Shown in pieces: positions 45,993 to 56,955 of a DNA stretch of 64,000 nucleotides. Location of the stretch: the NCBI GenBank assembly GCA_014529385.2, contig CM043969.1, positions 75,686,676 through 75,750,675 on the forward strand. The letters run 5' to 3'. The notes under the pieces are model-generated. The model had not been told where the DNA came from. It searched no databases and worked only from the letters and a program-made list of their open reading frames with translations. Source of the DNA: Adiantum capillus-veneris. Taxonomy: Eukaryota > Streptophyta > Polypodiopsida > Polypodiales > Pteridaceae. Positions within the stretch are counted from its first letter, which is position 1, and each line of letters begins with the position of its first letter. The translations under genes were made by a program, and so were the position numbers.

Positions 45993-46253
45993 ATGAGCAA
46001 GAAAGTGCCCAAGGCCAAACTCAAAACCACTCCCGAGTCCGACCTGGCTCCCATCTTGCAAACCTCGAAGACCACGAGGCTTGATGCCCTCAAGCGTGTA
46101 TGGGACTACATCAAGGCTCACAAACTCCATAGTAGTACTGAGAAATCCCAGATCTTATGTGATCCTCCCTTTAAGAAGGCATTTAGACGAGACAATGTCA
46201 AGGTGTCAAAAGTGCTCAAGTACTTGAGTCCCCACTTGTCAAGAAAGATTTGA
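45993..46253 (+). CDS. SWIB/MDM2-domain protein, 86 residues
   Basis: The ORF starts MSKKVPKAKLKTTPESD and consists almost wholly of a SWIB domain: LAPILQTSKTTRLDALKRVW, DYIKAHKLH, ILCDPPFKKAF and VSKVLKYLSPHL. This follows the family pattern R-x-x-x-L-x-x-V-W-x-Y-I-K ... C-D ... L-x-x-H. SWIB domains occur in BAF60-type subunits of SWI/SNF chromatin remodellers and, in plants, in small standalone proteins of nucleus, plastid and mitochondrion. This is one of the short standalone type. The basic N-terminus is too short to call a transit peptide. The frame is intact and intron-free, so it is either a small gene or a recent retrocopy. I could not find a promoter or polyadenylation signal. It is the only host-type gene in the window. 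Confidence 0.75.
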   Translation: MSKKVPKAKLKTTPESDLAPILQTSKTTRLDALKRVWDYIKAHKLHSSTEKSQILCDPPFKKAFRRDNVKVSKVLKYLSPHLSRKI

Positions 46254-47317
46254 TGGGCTTGTCTGCTTTGTCTAAGTCAGTTTTCACAAGAAGACTTAAA
46301 CTGCATACAAACACTTGCTCGGGTTTGTCTTTGCTCGGAGAAACTCGCTTGGTGCGTGGTGAGAGTCAGAAAATGCTAAGAGATGAATGCTTCCAAGTAT
46401 GACACATTGTCTCACTTAAGTAGTAGAAAAGATAAAAAAACATCAAACATGAAAAAGTGAAGGGTAAGATTGTAGGAAATGAAAAGCGTTATTGCAATGG
46501 AAAGTCAAAAGATTTTTTTTTCCAAGCTCACAATTTGCGAGCTAGAGTTGTATTAAAACCAGAAACTTTACATAGCAAGCCATGCTCACAGCGAGCCATG
46601 GCATCTACACAAACCACAATTCCCAACCCAATTCACATTCATCAGCCTGACAAAGGGAGCCACCCCGAGGTAGAGAGTATAGTTAACTAGGAAGAAACTC
46701 ACACACATAATCGAAGCTCTACAACTGATTTTGGTTAGGGGTTTGCCACCAAGGGAGGTGATCTTCCACATCAACCACCTTGTCTACCAAAGCATTCAAA
46801 ATGCAGAGATAAAGCCGAAGACAAATAGGCCCAAGCCCCCTTGTAGACCTTGTTGTCGAAGGGGGACTCATTTCTTCTTTTTCTTCTTCTTTTTGAGCTG
46901 ATTAGTACTGTGCATTGGTCTAGAAGCGTCAACAAGAAGGATGATAAGATCAATCTTGAGCCCAGGAGTGTCTTCATCAATAGCTATTTGGACTTGAGTT
47001 TCATCATCCTTCACAACCTCTTGCAAGGAATATTTGATCATAATATTTTTGCCCTATCTCATGATTTCTAGGTGACTAGTATCCTCCCTCATTGTCTCCT
47101 TGTTTTTTATTTTAGTATCGAGGCCTTTCCTATGACATACCTTCATCTATTACCATAGGTACCTAAATGTCTCTGGAGACTTACTTCCAAGTGGACTTGA
47201 CCACTAGTCTACCGATCATTGTCGCCTCGGGGAAATTCCTTGCAAAGTCACCAATTTTGTGGCTAAATATCCCATATTGAGGTCCACATATTTGGGAATA
47301 GGTTTGCTCATGCTCTA
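46254..47317. other. No gene supported
   Basis: Short minus-strand frames (46586-46980, for example NKVYKGAWAYLSSALSLHFE) could be remains of a transposon ORF, but I recognise no family. Confidence 0.4.
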
Positions 47318-47583
47318 ACAATATCTCGGGGGGGGTGCACTATGTAATCATGTTAATGTATAACGTGAGTTTAAAACAAGGGGTTTTAAAATGCATAAGT
47401 TTTAGGCAATAAAAGAGAGATACATTAAAATAAGGGGTTTTTATATTCAATTTTGGAAAAAAATCCTAATATAAGGGGTCATTTTATTCATTCAGACATG
47501 TTAAAAGAGGGCCTTTTTTAATACCCCACGAACACACATTATATAAGGGAGTACTGAATGTTGACCCCCCCCGAGCACAATAT
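47318..47583. mobile_element. MITE-like element with G-rich terminal inverted repeats
   Basis: Termini CTCGGGGGGGG (47325-47335) and CCCCCCCCGAG (47565-47575) are exact inverted repeats. They are flanked by ACAATAT at 47318-47324 and 47577-47583, with one extra C at 47576. The interior is about 230 bp, AT-rich, with three AAGGGGT phrases and no coding capacity. The 7-8-bp duplication suggests a hAT-like origin, but the terminus is not a standard hAT end. Confidence 0.65.
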
Positions 47584-47737
47584 ACACAACTTGACATTCA
47601 ATCCGGATCTTATCCTCTACAACCTTGGGATAAGCAGCACTTGGCCCAACGTGGAAGCAATGGGAACATGATCATGAAGCGTAATCCACACATGGTCGAA
47701 TGCCATCATCTCCTTGATGGGGCAATTTCAGCATCCA

Positions 47738-48199
47738 CTACATGGCATACACAAAATAGGACGCCCCCCAAATCCCTCCTCTTATAACCAAATCTTGATC
47801 TAATTTCTCAGAGGTTTGCACCACCACATAAAACCCTTTTCCCATAGCAATAAAGTTACTGATCTTATTTTGGATGCTAAACATCATGGCCGCCCATTCC
47901 CATAAGCCTTGAGTCAACATTTGACGGCCCATGAAATATAGAGCCATAAATCTGGCACAGCAAGTCTCTAAGCTCTTTAAAGACAACTTTGGATTGAAGT
48001 CAACATTCATAACATAGCCATCCTGATGCTTGTTCTGATTGAGCAAAACTACCACATGAAGCATCTCCTCGATCATAGTGCACAATCCAAAAGAAGAGGA
48101 CTTCAAACTTTTTTCGTGCCCACTAGCAAAGTCAAAAGACTTTCTATTTAGGATAACCATACCCATATTATTTAGCACTAGTTCTAATTGGACACTCAA
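47738..48199 (-). CDS. Unrecognised ORF, 153 codons
   Basis: An open frame (MSVQLELVLNNMGMVI) on the same strand as the nearby element C remnants. It shows no motif I know. It could be a fragment of an additional transposon ORF, because it lies just outside the LTR at 48513. Reality as a gene is doubtful. Confidence 0.3.
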   Translation of the reverse strand: MSVQLELVLNNMGMVILNRKSFDFASGHEKSLKSSSFGLCTMIEEMLHVVVLLNQNKHQDGYVMNVDFNPKLSLKSLETCCARFMALYFMGRQMLTQGLWEWAAMMFSIQNKISNFIAMGKGFYVVVQTSEKLDQDLVIRGGIWGASYFVYAM

Positions 48200-48512
48200 A
48201 TGTTCTGAAACACTGACAACGTGTCTTGTTTTTCCATCAACTTGTCATAACTATTTAATGAAGCTAGAAAGAAGACTTATAGGTCATTCTCATTATCTAG
48301 GTTATGAGGTGACATTGTAGGTGGTTTTTTTTTCAAAAACAAATCTTTGTACAATTAAGGTTTTTGTGATTTTAGGTGAAATACTTGTGAAAATTGAGTA
48401 CAATTTTGTCAAAATTGTCATAAATTTGTTATAACTACTTAGTAAATGTAGATTTTGCATACGTTTGATGATTTTTGAATAAAAACATACTTATTTTAAC
48501 AAGAGCTTAAAT

Positions 48513-49490
48513 TGTGCATGTGGTTGGGCTGTCAAGCCCAACCGTATGCATGGTAGCAAAGCAAACACCAAAGACACATAAAATGTCAATCCGTGGGATG
48601 TAGCTCACTTGACTAGTGCATCGAGGATACAAGAGGTAGCTAACCCCTCAAAAAAACCAATCTAACTTGTTGATCTAAGGTGCTAATCTCAAGTGTGTGT
48701 CAAACACCAAAAACTACTCTAGTGTTTTACAAGTCTCAAGTGATGATTCATGATAGCTGCAACATCCCAATTGGGGTCAAACCCCCTACGTGAATAGGCC
48801 ATGATTGGCATACCTATTCTAATAAATACTACATTCCATGATCGGCATACCTATATTGATAAATACCCCTTTTGACACCTTGGCAAAATCATGCTTGTTT
48901 TATGAAACTATTTTCAATAGTTTGATTCACGTAATTGAAGAATTCTATAGTATCCTCTAAATGAGATCTATCTACTTCAATTCTCAAAACTTGGTTTAAA
49001 CATGTGAATCATGCAATACAAGAAGAAAATGAATGTAAACAACTACTCAAAGTTACACGATATTGCAAGAAGCTTACATCAAATGCAAGAGCTTTCACCT
49101 ACAAACATGTAGTTATGCTTGGAATCGCAATGCAAGAGAGATACAAGTGGAAGAAGTAAGAAATTAGACACAAACAACAACGTTAGTCATCAGTTCACTT
49201 TGTACTATCCAAAACTTAGATCATTTTTACAAAGTTTGACTTCTATACCTTAGCCAATGTTTAGAAATGATGGTTTTGACTCAAACTTAGAGTAATGTAG
49301 GGTTGGAGATCACATCCAAGTAATAAGCACTTATAATCTGGAAGCTTGTAACCCCTATTACAATGATTCTACAATTCCAAACATGCAATTTTTGGACTCG
49401 ACGGGGTTTACATTAAAAAATGAGGGTAGAATTACAACAATTGGGCTCAATATGATAGGAAATAGTCGAACGGCTAGATTGGGTGCTGGG
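48513..49490 (-). repeat. LTR related to the element A LTR (probable 3' LTR of element C)
   Basis: It matches 7252-8182 in long stretches (GATGTAGCTCACTTGACTAG, then TATACCTTAGCCAA and ATCTGGAAGCTTGTA). A minus-strand polypurine tract, AGGAGGGGGAAG, lies at its outer side near 49497-49508, as expected for a 3' LTR on the minus strand. The inner end at 48513 carries a foldback: GGTTGGGCT at 48522-48530 pairs with AGCCCAACC at 48535-48543. Confidence 0.7.
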
Positions 49491-49707
49491 TGCTAGCTTC
49501 CCCCTCCTAGAATGGGTTATCCATGACCTAGCTACATGATGACAAGATAGTGGATGGGCTTTTGCAAGGCCTCAAGGGATTCTTGGTACTTGATGTGTAG
49601 TTTCTTCTCCTTCTCTGTGGGGAATTGGTCTTCAAATGTATTGACCAAGAGAGAGAGGGAGCTGGTTTTTCAAAGGCATTATTGCATACACACTCAAACT
49701 AACTCAT

Positions 49708-50740
49708 CTACAACTCAATTGTTGAGTAGCCAATGAAGCATGCCCAAAGGTTGGCTATCACGGTGCCAAATTGTTTTGATTTGTGAGTGAAGAATCCCGT
49801 GTAGAATGCTTCCTTGAAAATATACACATAATAGGAAGTTAAAAACATCAATCTCGCATAGAATCCATAAAAGATTTCATCTATGGGTTTCCCTGACAAA
49901 TCATAACAGAGTCCTTGGTTGATTTTGAAGAAAGACATCCATGGTGCATTTGCCTATTTAGCCTTGTGGATAGTCTACAGGCATGTCAACATCATTTTGG
50001 CTATCTTGATAAACATGATGGATGCAATATCTAGAATAATTTTGAGCATCTAGATGGCATCTGCTACTATCTTTATAATGTAATCCTCCGTAGGTTTTGT
50101 AGTGGGTGGGGCCAACCAAAGGTAGTTGAGCCAAGTGGGGTGGCTCTTGAGACATGTTAGTGATCCCCCAACCTTGGACTTGTGGTATACAACATAGTGT
50201 GGGATACTTCTTTATTTTTTATGGATCCTACACATAGAGGACTAAATACCTCGAGTGGTGGTTAGTCTATATCTTTTTCCATGAGGGATGTGACTCTATA
50301 GGATCAGATGATTGTTTGTTGAGTAGCCTCTCCTCTACCTTCAATAGCTCAAATTTAATGAGTCAATAGAGAAGGCTTTGTTAATGACATGCATCATCAA
50401 TTTTCTTTGAAATTAATTGGGCCACATTTATTGAATGTAAAATCCACTTCTCCCATGTCATAGCCTCCTTCCAGATTTCCTCTATTTCTTGTGCCATGTT
50501 TACCTTTCAGAGCTTTCTTTTCTTCGATGGATAAGCTTGCTAGTGGTCCTACATGTCCTCCTTCCATTTCCAACAAGGCCATTTCTTGTAGAGAGGATGT
50601 TCCCCATGTCTCCTCCATACACTATAAGAACTATAAGGCTTATGTGTCTTACATGGCTAACTCAATTGTGTCTTCATTAGCAGCAGAGGTGGTTTACCTT
50701 CGCTCATCTCATATGCTTTCTTTATATCTTCCTTTGGTTG
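49708..50740 (-). pseudogene. Remnant of the extra ORF (C-terminal domain), probably of element C
   Basis: The minus strand encodes YDLSGKPIDEIFYGFYARLM, then FLTSYYVYIFKEAFYTGFF. These match YDLSGPPIEPVLYAYFRRLM and FLPSYHLQTFEEAFYTRFF at the C-terminus of the element B extra ORF. Upstream (50155) PHLAQLPLVGPTHYKTYGG parallels TWLNYPVLPGPADGERISG. It lies just before the polypurine tract and LTR at 48513-49490, the same place as in B. Frames are broken throughout. Conservation of the domain in two separate elements suggests the ORF once had a function. Confidence 0.65.
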
Positions 50741-50899
50741 TGATATCTCTTTGAGTTAGGCTTCCTCCTTTTTTGCATAAATCCTAGTGAAATCACCCAT
50801 CATTGCACTTGCTCTAGCTTTAGCTCCATTTTCAAATCCTTAGTCTTCTTTTCCATATCCTAAGAGGCTTCATTTGTACATTGTAGCATAAGGATGGTG

Positions 50900-52151
50900 G
50901 GGTTGGTTCTTAACGTGCTAAGGATGTAACATTTAATGGCCTAGTAACTTGTGTGTATGGAAAATAGCATAAACATAGTGAGCATTTCATTAGGATAGAT
51001 TCCTAATGAGCATAACAAGAGTGCTTGAATGGAGAGAGAAACAAAAATCATAATACCTAGTTAGATAGGCATGAACAATACTTAATAAGAGAGAGAAATT
51101 AAGCTATTAACAACAATTGAGGACCGGATTTACACCGGTCCCCCCTCCAAAAGGCTTGGTATTATAGTTTTCCCCCATCAAAGGAGACATTTTACAATAC
51201 AATACTTTGTGTTCCTTCACTAACTTGTTGGTGCAATAAAAGATGGAAGCTTCAAGCACCATGCACACTTATAAAACACAAAATCACTTCTCTCACGGTC
51301 TCAGACCCAAGACCTCACACACTTTTGAAGATGGTGAGAGCTAGCGAAGTATGAGAGGAGATTGAGAGGAAGAAGGAGTAGTCTTACGAGAAAGAAGTAT
51401 ATCTCCTCACATAATCACTCATATTAGCATATCATAGCTTATTATCATGGTAGAGGAGATGAGCATGCATTGCAGCTTGGCTCTTGGTTGGATTTGCATC
51501 ACAAAGCCAAGAGTTGTTGGTGTAGGCATCCGTTCTCACAAGCTTGGAGTAGATGATGAGCTTTCCATTAAAGCTTGAAAAGGAGAGAGAGTCTTCTTTG
51601 CTTCACACATGAAATTTTGTGAGTGTGTGTGTGATAATGCCTTGCCAAAACCAGCCGCCTCTCTCTCTTGGTCGACCCCTCATGATTTTTACTCATGCTG
51701 GCACCTCATTGGACCCTGCAGATCTTAGCCAATGATAATTAAGAAGCATAAGTGATAGCCTTGTGACATGCGTCCCCCTTTCCCCTTTTGTGAGAGATTT
51801 AGGTATTTAATTAATGCAATTAAACTCTCATCGGACCCCTTGGTCTTCTAGCCAATAGGAATCAAGCAAGCCATTAGGCTGTTGAATGCTCATTGGACCC
51901 CTTGGGAGACCGTCCAATAGTCTTCTAGAGAGCTTAATTTCTATTGGTTCTTTTATCAAGTGTTTTTAAATGAATTAAACTAAATATACTCTAGCATAAT
52001 TCTCATTGGTCCACCTCTATGACCAAGAATTGAATGCATCTTGGGGGCAACTAGCCTAGGGAGCTGACATGTGTCCCCTATTCCCTTTGTGTAAAGGGAG
52101 CCTGCTAGAGTGTGTGTGTGTTTCTCTCTCATACCCTACAAGAAAGTATCA
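50900..52151 (-). repeat. 3' LTR of chromovirus D (lower end approximate)
   Basis: On the minus strand the tract TTGGAGGGGG is followed by TGATACTTTC at 52151, the usual polypurine tract to LTR junction in chromoviruses. The lower end is uncertain; a second purine tract (GGAGGGGGG, about 51141-51149 on the plus strand as C-rich) could mark another element boundary. The region holds a cluster of CCAAT/ATTGG repeats (51690-52020) and GACCGG...CCGGTC at 51122-51140. Confidence 0.5.
51690..52020. repeat. Degenerate repeats with paired ATTGG/CCAAT
   Basis: A unit of form CTCATTGGACCCCTTGG...CCAATAG recurs with variation near 51707, 51828, 51890, 51950 and 52006. Each unit brings an ATTGG and often a CCAAT about 25 bp later, so the stretch is dense in CCAAT boxes in both orientations. 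It lies within the LTR of D. Confidence 0.6.
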
Positions 52152-52170
52152 CCCCCTCCAAGATAGGGAT

Positions 52171-52196
52171 GTGGGAAGACTTTTGAGTCTTCCCAC
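52171..52196. repeat. Perfect 11-bp hairpin near the 3' end of D
   Basis: GTGGGAAGACT (52171-52181) and AGTCTTCCCAC (52186-52196) are exact inverted repeats with the loop TTTG, 20 bp from the LTR edge of D. Confidence 0.85.
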
Positions 52197-52899
52197 AATC
52201 ATCCAATTTGCCCTATGTTTTGAGCATTGGACCTAACCTTTGAATTTTGGAACCTTAGCATTTTTGAAGTCTTAATGGGCTGAACCTTAGGATATTTGAA
52301 TCCCATTGTTTGCACATTGCTCTTTTGTAGATGGCCCCCCCTTTGGATCCCTATTTTCCCTCCTTTGGATCCCTATTCTGATCAGTTTGCCAGCTTAACC
52401 AATATTCTAGCTTTTTCTCCCCTGGTACTTTCCCATATTAAATGATCAGTTTAACATGACAAAATTATTTAGGATAATTAGATACTAATAATTATGACAT
52501 TACATCTGTCGTGAAATCATAGTCATCCTCAACTACGGGGTAGAGAAGATAAAGCCTATTCATTAGTCCTTTTTCTAGCGGATAGAGGATCCCTGTCTTA
52601 CCCTACAACATCGTTCCAGAATGGATGACTAATCCATTTGGAGCTTGAGAGCCTAAGCTACCACAATCACGTCTGTGCATTAGTCCTATCAATCTTCCAT
52701 AGTAGTGTGACAAGCTCTACTTGGTGTTTGGAAGACGTCGTCTCCGCAAACTTGATTATAAGCATGCATACTACTTAACATTTGTGCACAATAAAGAAAA
52801 AGAGAGTCTTATAAGACAAAAAATTTGTTCCTTTTTTAAACATTTGTACATTTTCTTACTCTAGGGAAGCATTGTAAGCATTGACAAGGTTTAGGTTAT
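52197..52899 (-). other. 3' untranslated region of chromovirus D
   Basis: No coding sequence is seen between the chromodomain and the polypurine tract. The phrase CTTTGGATCCCTATT is directly repeated at 52341-52355 and 52363-52377. Confidence 0.55.
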
Positions 52900-54059
52900 C
52901 CTTTAATTGTATGCCTTGCATCCATCTAGCATCTTCAAAAGGATAGTTCTTTCACTTAATAAGATACCGTCAGATAATATTACCGCCTCTCAATACCTTG
53001 TCTTCATGTCGGAGAATGGACTCGGGTTGCAACACCTCTTCTTGGTCCTTGATCTCCGGTGGGTTTTCAATAGTTGGTTCGTGAGGTGGCTCTCCTTTGT
53101 AAGGATTTAGTAGGCTCACATGAAAAGCATTGTGTATGAGCCAATGACAGGGAAATTTGAGATGATAGGCCATCTCATTAATTGGTCTAAGAATCTGCAA
53201 GGTACCATAGCACCTTTTTGCTAACTTAGCATAGTACTTTTGGTGTCTTGTAGGATTCTTGGCCGTCGTGTGCCTTAATCGAGCCTTGGGAAATTTAAGC
53301 AAGACCCGATCATTTTCTTTAAAGGCTTGGGCTCTTCTGAGCTTATCAGCAGCAACCTTTTGCCTTTGCTGTGAGATAGAGATAACATCCTTAATCTTTT
53401 GGAAAGATTCTTGTAGGTGTCGGCTATGCAGCGAAGATCTTCCCGTGTACCTTAAGTAGTAGGGGACTTTTATGTCTTCCCTCAATTACCTTGAAAGGTG
53501 CTTTTCTCGTGGAGGTATGTACAATATTATTATAGGTATACTCCACTAAGGGTAAGTACTTCTCCCATTGGGACCTTTGATCTACTTCCGTTACGTAGGC
53601 TTTTAGTAGATCAAGAATTATTAGGTTAGCTATTTCACTTTGGCCATCCGTTTGCGGGTGATAGGCCGAAGAGAAGTTTAGCCTTGTGCCTAAATTCTCA
53701 AAGAGACCTTTCCAAAAATTACTGGTCATTCTAGGATCTCTATCCGACACTATGGACATTGGCAAGCCATGGTATTTGAAAATTTGTGATATGAAGAGGG
53801 TTGCCATTTGATGGGCTTTGATAGTCTTCTGGACAGGTATAAAATGAGCTTGTTTGCTAAACCTGTCTACTATCGTCCATATTCCTATATTCCCATGGAC
53901 AGACTTGGGCAATCCAAAGATAAAATCCATGGATATGCTCTCCCATGGTGAATTAGGAATTAGCAAAGTTTGAAGCAATCCAGGTTGCTTCCCTCTATCA
54001 AACTTCGTCTTTTGGCATACCACACATTTAGAAACATACTCTTGTATGTTTGCTTTCAT
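52900..54059 (-). pseudogene. Integrase and chromodomain of chromovirus D
   Basis: From 54059: the zinc module end CVVCQKTKFDRGKQPGLLQT, then MDFIFGLPKS, VSDRDPRMTSNFWKGLF and HPQTDGQSEIANLI, which supply D, D and E of the catalytic core. The C-terminal domain at about 53150-53240 reads YYAKLAKRCYGTLQIL, then IHNAFHVSLLNPY. A chromodomain follows at about 52900-53010 (ESILRHEDKVLRGG, RYLIK, KNYPFED) with stop codons inside it, one falling where a conserved Trp is expected. Chromodomains direct integration to marked chromatin in this group. Frames break near 53450 and 52970. Confidence 0.85.
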
Positions 54060-55665
54060 GGTAGGCCAATAGAAATATGTTTCAATCCTTTTAGGTTAGA
54101 CTGAATCCCTCTATGTCTCGCATAAGGAGGAGCATGAGATTCATACATTACTTTCTCGCGTAGTGAGTTAGTAACGCATAGTCTATTGCAATAGAGAAGA
54201 TAACCATCTTGTAAGGTAAATGGTTCCTCTTTCTTCCTTAGTGCAAGGGCTGAAATCACATCTCTAAAATTGGGATCAATAGCATACTCATCTATCATAG
54301 AAGATAGATCATTGGGAGTTGGTATGGAAACCGCATTCACTCTCGATCGTCTTGAGAGTGCAGTGGCTACCTGATTATGCTTGCCAACAATGTGAGCAAC
54401 ATGAAAATGAAATTGCGAAAGGACATTTGCCAACCTCATTTGTTTGTTGGAGAGCTTGGTATGCGTCATGAAGTACTTAAGGCTTTGGTGATCCCTCCGC
54501 AGAATGAAAGGAGTCCCTAGTAAATAGAGCTTCCACGAGTCTAAGGCATGTAGAACTACGAGTTCCTTTTCATATATGCCTAGAGCTTGCTCAACAGGGT
54601 CGAGCCTTTGACTTTCATAGGCTATGTCGTTCCCTTCTTGGAGCAAAACAGCTGCAAGGAAATCACCCTAAGCATCACATTGGACCTCAAATGGCTTTGA
54701 GAGATCTGGCAGTGTAAGCACAGGTTGAGAGATAAGCTTTTCTTCAAGCTTTTTGAAAGCATTGTTCTCCTTGGCAGACCATGTATACCTAACATTTTTC
54801 TTTGTTAGGTCATGTAATGGTCCCGCGATTTGTGAGAACTTTTCTATGAAGCATCTATAGTATGCACACGTACCTATAAAGCTTCTTAATTCATGAAGAT
54901 TCCTTGGATTATGCCATCCTTTTATTACCTCTAGCTTTGATGGACCTATTTGGATGCCATCTTGAGAGATAATGTGACCTAAATACTGAATCTCTTGTAA
55001 GAAAACTCACTTTTCTTTTGATTAATATAAAGTTTCTCTCGTAAGACTTGAAATATTACCTCGAGGTGTTTCTTGTGTTCGTCTAGTGAATTAGAGTAGA
55101 TGATGATATCATCAAAGAACACTCCAATAAAGGTTCAATGAGGCTTGAATAGCTTCTCCATCAAGCGGTTGAATGTGGCTAGTGCATTGCTCAAGCCAAA
55201 AGGCATGCCAATGTATTTGTAAAGACAAACGTAGTTTAAAATGTGTTCTTTAGAATGTCTTGATCAACTATCCTTAGTTGATGGTAGCCACTTTTTAGGT
55301 CAATCCTACTGAAGTAGGTCGATCCTGCAGCTTATCAAATAGGTCTTCTACTCGTGGAATGGGAAACCTATTTTTTATACCGATCCTATTTATTGCTCTA
55401 TAGGCGACACACATACGATATATGCCGTCTTTCTTTTGCACTAATAACACGGGTGAGAAAAATGGAGATGAGCTAGGCCTAACCATGCCTTCTCAACTAA
55501 CTCATGCACTTGCTGCATAATCTCCTCTTGTTGAGCTTGAGAAACTCTATAAGGAGGTTTATTAGGCGGTGAACTTCCTAGAAGGAGTTCAATTGTATGG
55601 CCATCATTGCCTCGTTTAGGAGGTAGTTCACAAGGGATGTCATCAATAAAGACACCCTTGAGAAA
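54056..55665 (-). pseudogene. RT and RNase H of chromovirus D
   Basis: RT starts near 55660 (GNDGHTIELLLG) and runs through FFSPVLLVQKKDGIYRMCV at 55486-55380 to the catalytic FFDDIIIYSNSLDEH near 55110. It continues with IQYLGHIISQDGIQIGPSKL and LRSFIGTCAYYRCFI. RNase H is at about 54700-54300 (DIAYESQRLDPVEQALGIYE, KELVVLHALDSWKLYLLG, HNQVATALSRR). Several frameshifts and stops lie between 55290 and 54650, so RT is broken in the palm. Confidence 0.82.
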
Positions 55666-55701
55666 ATTGGATAACTCTAATTCCTTGTGATTGTTTATAT
55701 T

Positions 55702-56200
55702 TTATTTTGCTAAAGCATTAGGTTCATTTAGAGAATCTTCAACAAAAATCATGTACACAATAATAGAGCTCTTTATTGACTTATTGAAAGCTTGTGTATG
55801 TACAATGGGTATGGTGTTATCCATTTCCTTATCATCTATGTACATATCTTTTTCCATGTACTTAAAGTAGATTTTTCTTTCAGGGAATTTAACATTGGCA
55901 GCCATGTGATCAAACCGTGGTGCCCCTAGGATTACATACTCATGCTTGACAGGAGAGATAAAGAAGTCCTCTTTGTCCACATAGCTTTGGACATGGAGCC
56001 TCAATTTTCCAATTAAGGGAGTGACTAAAGCTTCTTGCCCCTTGATAGAACCATCGGTGGGTAGGACATCTCCCATCTCATAGGCTTGGATGCCTAGCTT
56101 GGTGGCCAACTCTGTGGATACGAAATTGTGAGTAGAAACACGTCAAAGAGAATAAAAGCATCATGTACTCTTACCTTTCCCCAAGCGTGGCACAGAGGAG
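55702..56200 (-). pseudogene. Protease of chromovirus D (active site disrupted)
   Basis: LATKLGIQAYEMGDVLPTDG and YVILGAPRFDHMAANVKF are the flap and second motif of a Ty3 retropepsin. The expected D-S/T-G site just upstream (about 56115-56150) is disrupted: the sequence reads FILFD and then changes frame. An alternative initiation downstream would lack the catalytic Asp, so the product would be inactive. Confidence 0.7.
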
Positions 56201-56955
56201 ATCCTTTGTGGTGAGCTTCCTCTTCTTGGATTTTGACCAAGGTAGCTCTAGGAGGCTTATTTCATGTATTCTTGTGGGGGCTAGCACGATAAGCATGCCC
56301 TTGCTCCCCGCACTTGAAACAACGATTATCTTTACGATAACGCTCAAGCTCTTTAGGAGAGAGTTTATTTTTGCCTTTATAAACTCCCTTTTTCTTAGCT
56401 TTGTTTTCGTTGCCTTTAGGAGATTTTTGGACATTGTCCTTCCCCTTAGGCTCATTGTTACGGTCCTTGTTCTCTGTGGGCTTAAGATTTCTCTTAGTCC
56501 TTGGTTGGAAATTGATTCGTGAAGCCACCATGGTATGGTGTATGACCGCAGATATGGGGCGTGGCCTTTGGGAGTTGACTTACTCCGCCATATCTTCAGT
56601 TAAGCCCACACAAAATTGTTGTTTTTGCTCTCCAAAATCCATCTTTTTGAAGACAATGGCTTTGAGATGTAAGTCCCAAAACTTGTCTACATATTTGTGA
56701 ATAGAATCGTAGGGAGAGAGCTTCAAGCTTCACTATTCCGTGAGTACTTTGTCTTTGGCATTGGTAGCCAAAAACTGTTTAGTGATGGAAGCACTTAAAG
56801 CTTTCCATGTTCATGGAGCTTCATCGTTTTCCCACTGTGAGGACTTTGTGAAGCCCTCATCTCCAAACGCCACATCAAATTGTTGGATGAAGGCCAAGGC
56901 TTTGTCCGTAGCACCAAAGGTGCAATCATAGGTAAGGAAAGAGATGTTCTTTTCT
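56201..56955 (-). pseudogene. gag of chromovirus D, 5'-truncated
   Basis: The capsid part begins abruptly at about 56950 (ALAFIQQFDVAFGDEGFTKS) and a degenerate knuckle lies near 56300-56350 (CFKCGEQGHAYRAS, last Cys replaced by Ser). A Lys-rich stretch (KGKDNVQKSPKGNENKAKKK) precedes it. Stops are near 56740 and 56570. The N-terminal capsid residues are missing, replaced by a copia sequence. Confidence 0.75.

Larger units (their letters stand above)
50900..56955 (-). mobile_element. Chromovirus-type Ty3/gypsy element D, 5'-truncated
   Basis: Minus-strand order: gag with zinc knuckle (56955-56262), protease (56200-55702), RT and RNase H (55660-54056), integrase with chromodomain (54059-52900), a 3' untranslated region, and a 3' LTR ending at 52151. 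The chromodomain after integrase and the FFDD RT box identify a chromovirus. No 5' LTR is present: the gag start is joined to a Ty1/copia fragment at about 56955. It lies between two parts of element C, consistent with insertion or rearrangement inside C. Confidence 0.85.

Noticed and set aside
46586-46980. Minus-strand short ORFs near 46.6-47.0 kb as genes
   Set aside because: Short, with no motif and no conserved partner in the window.
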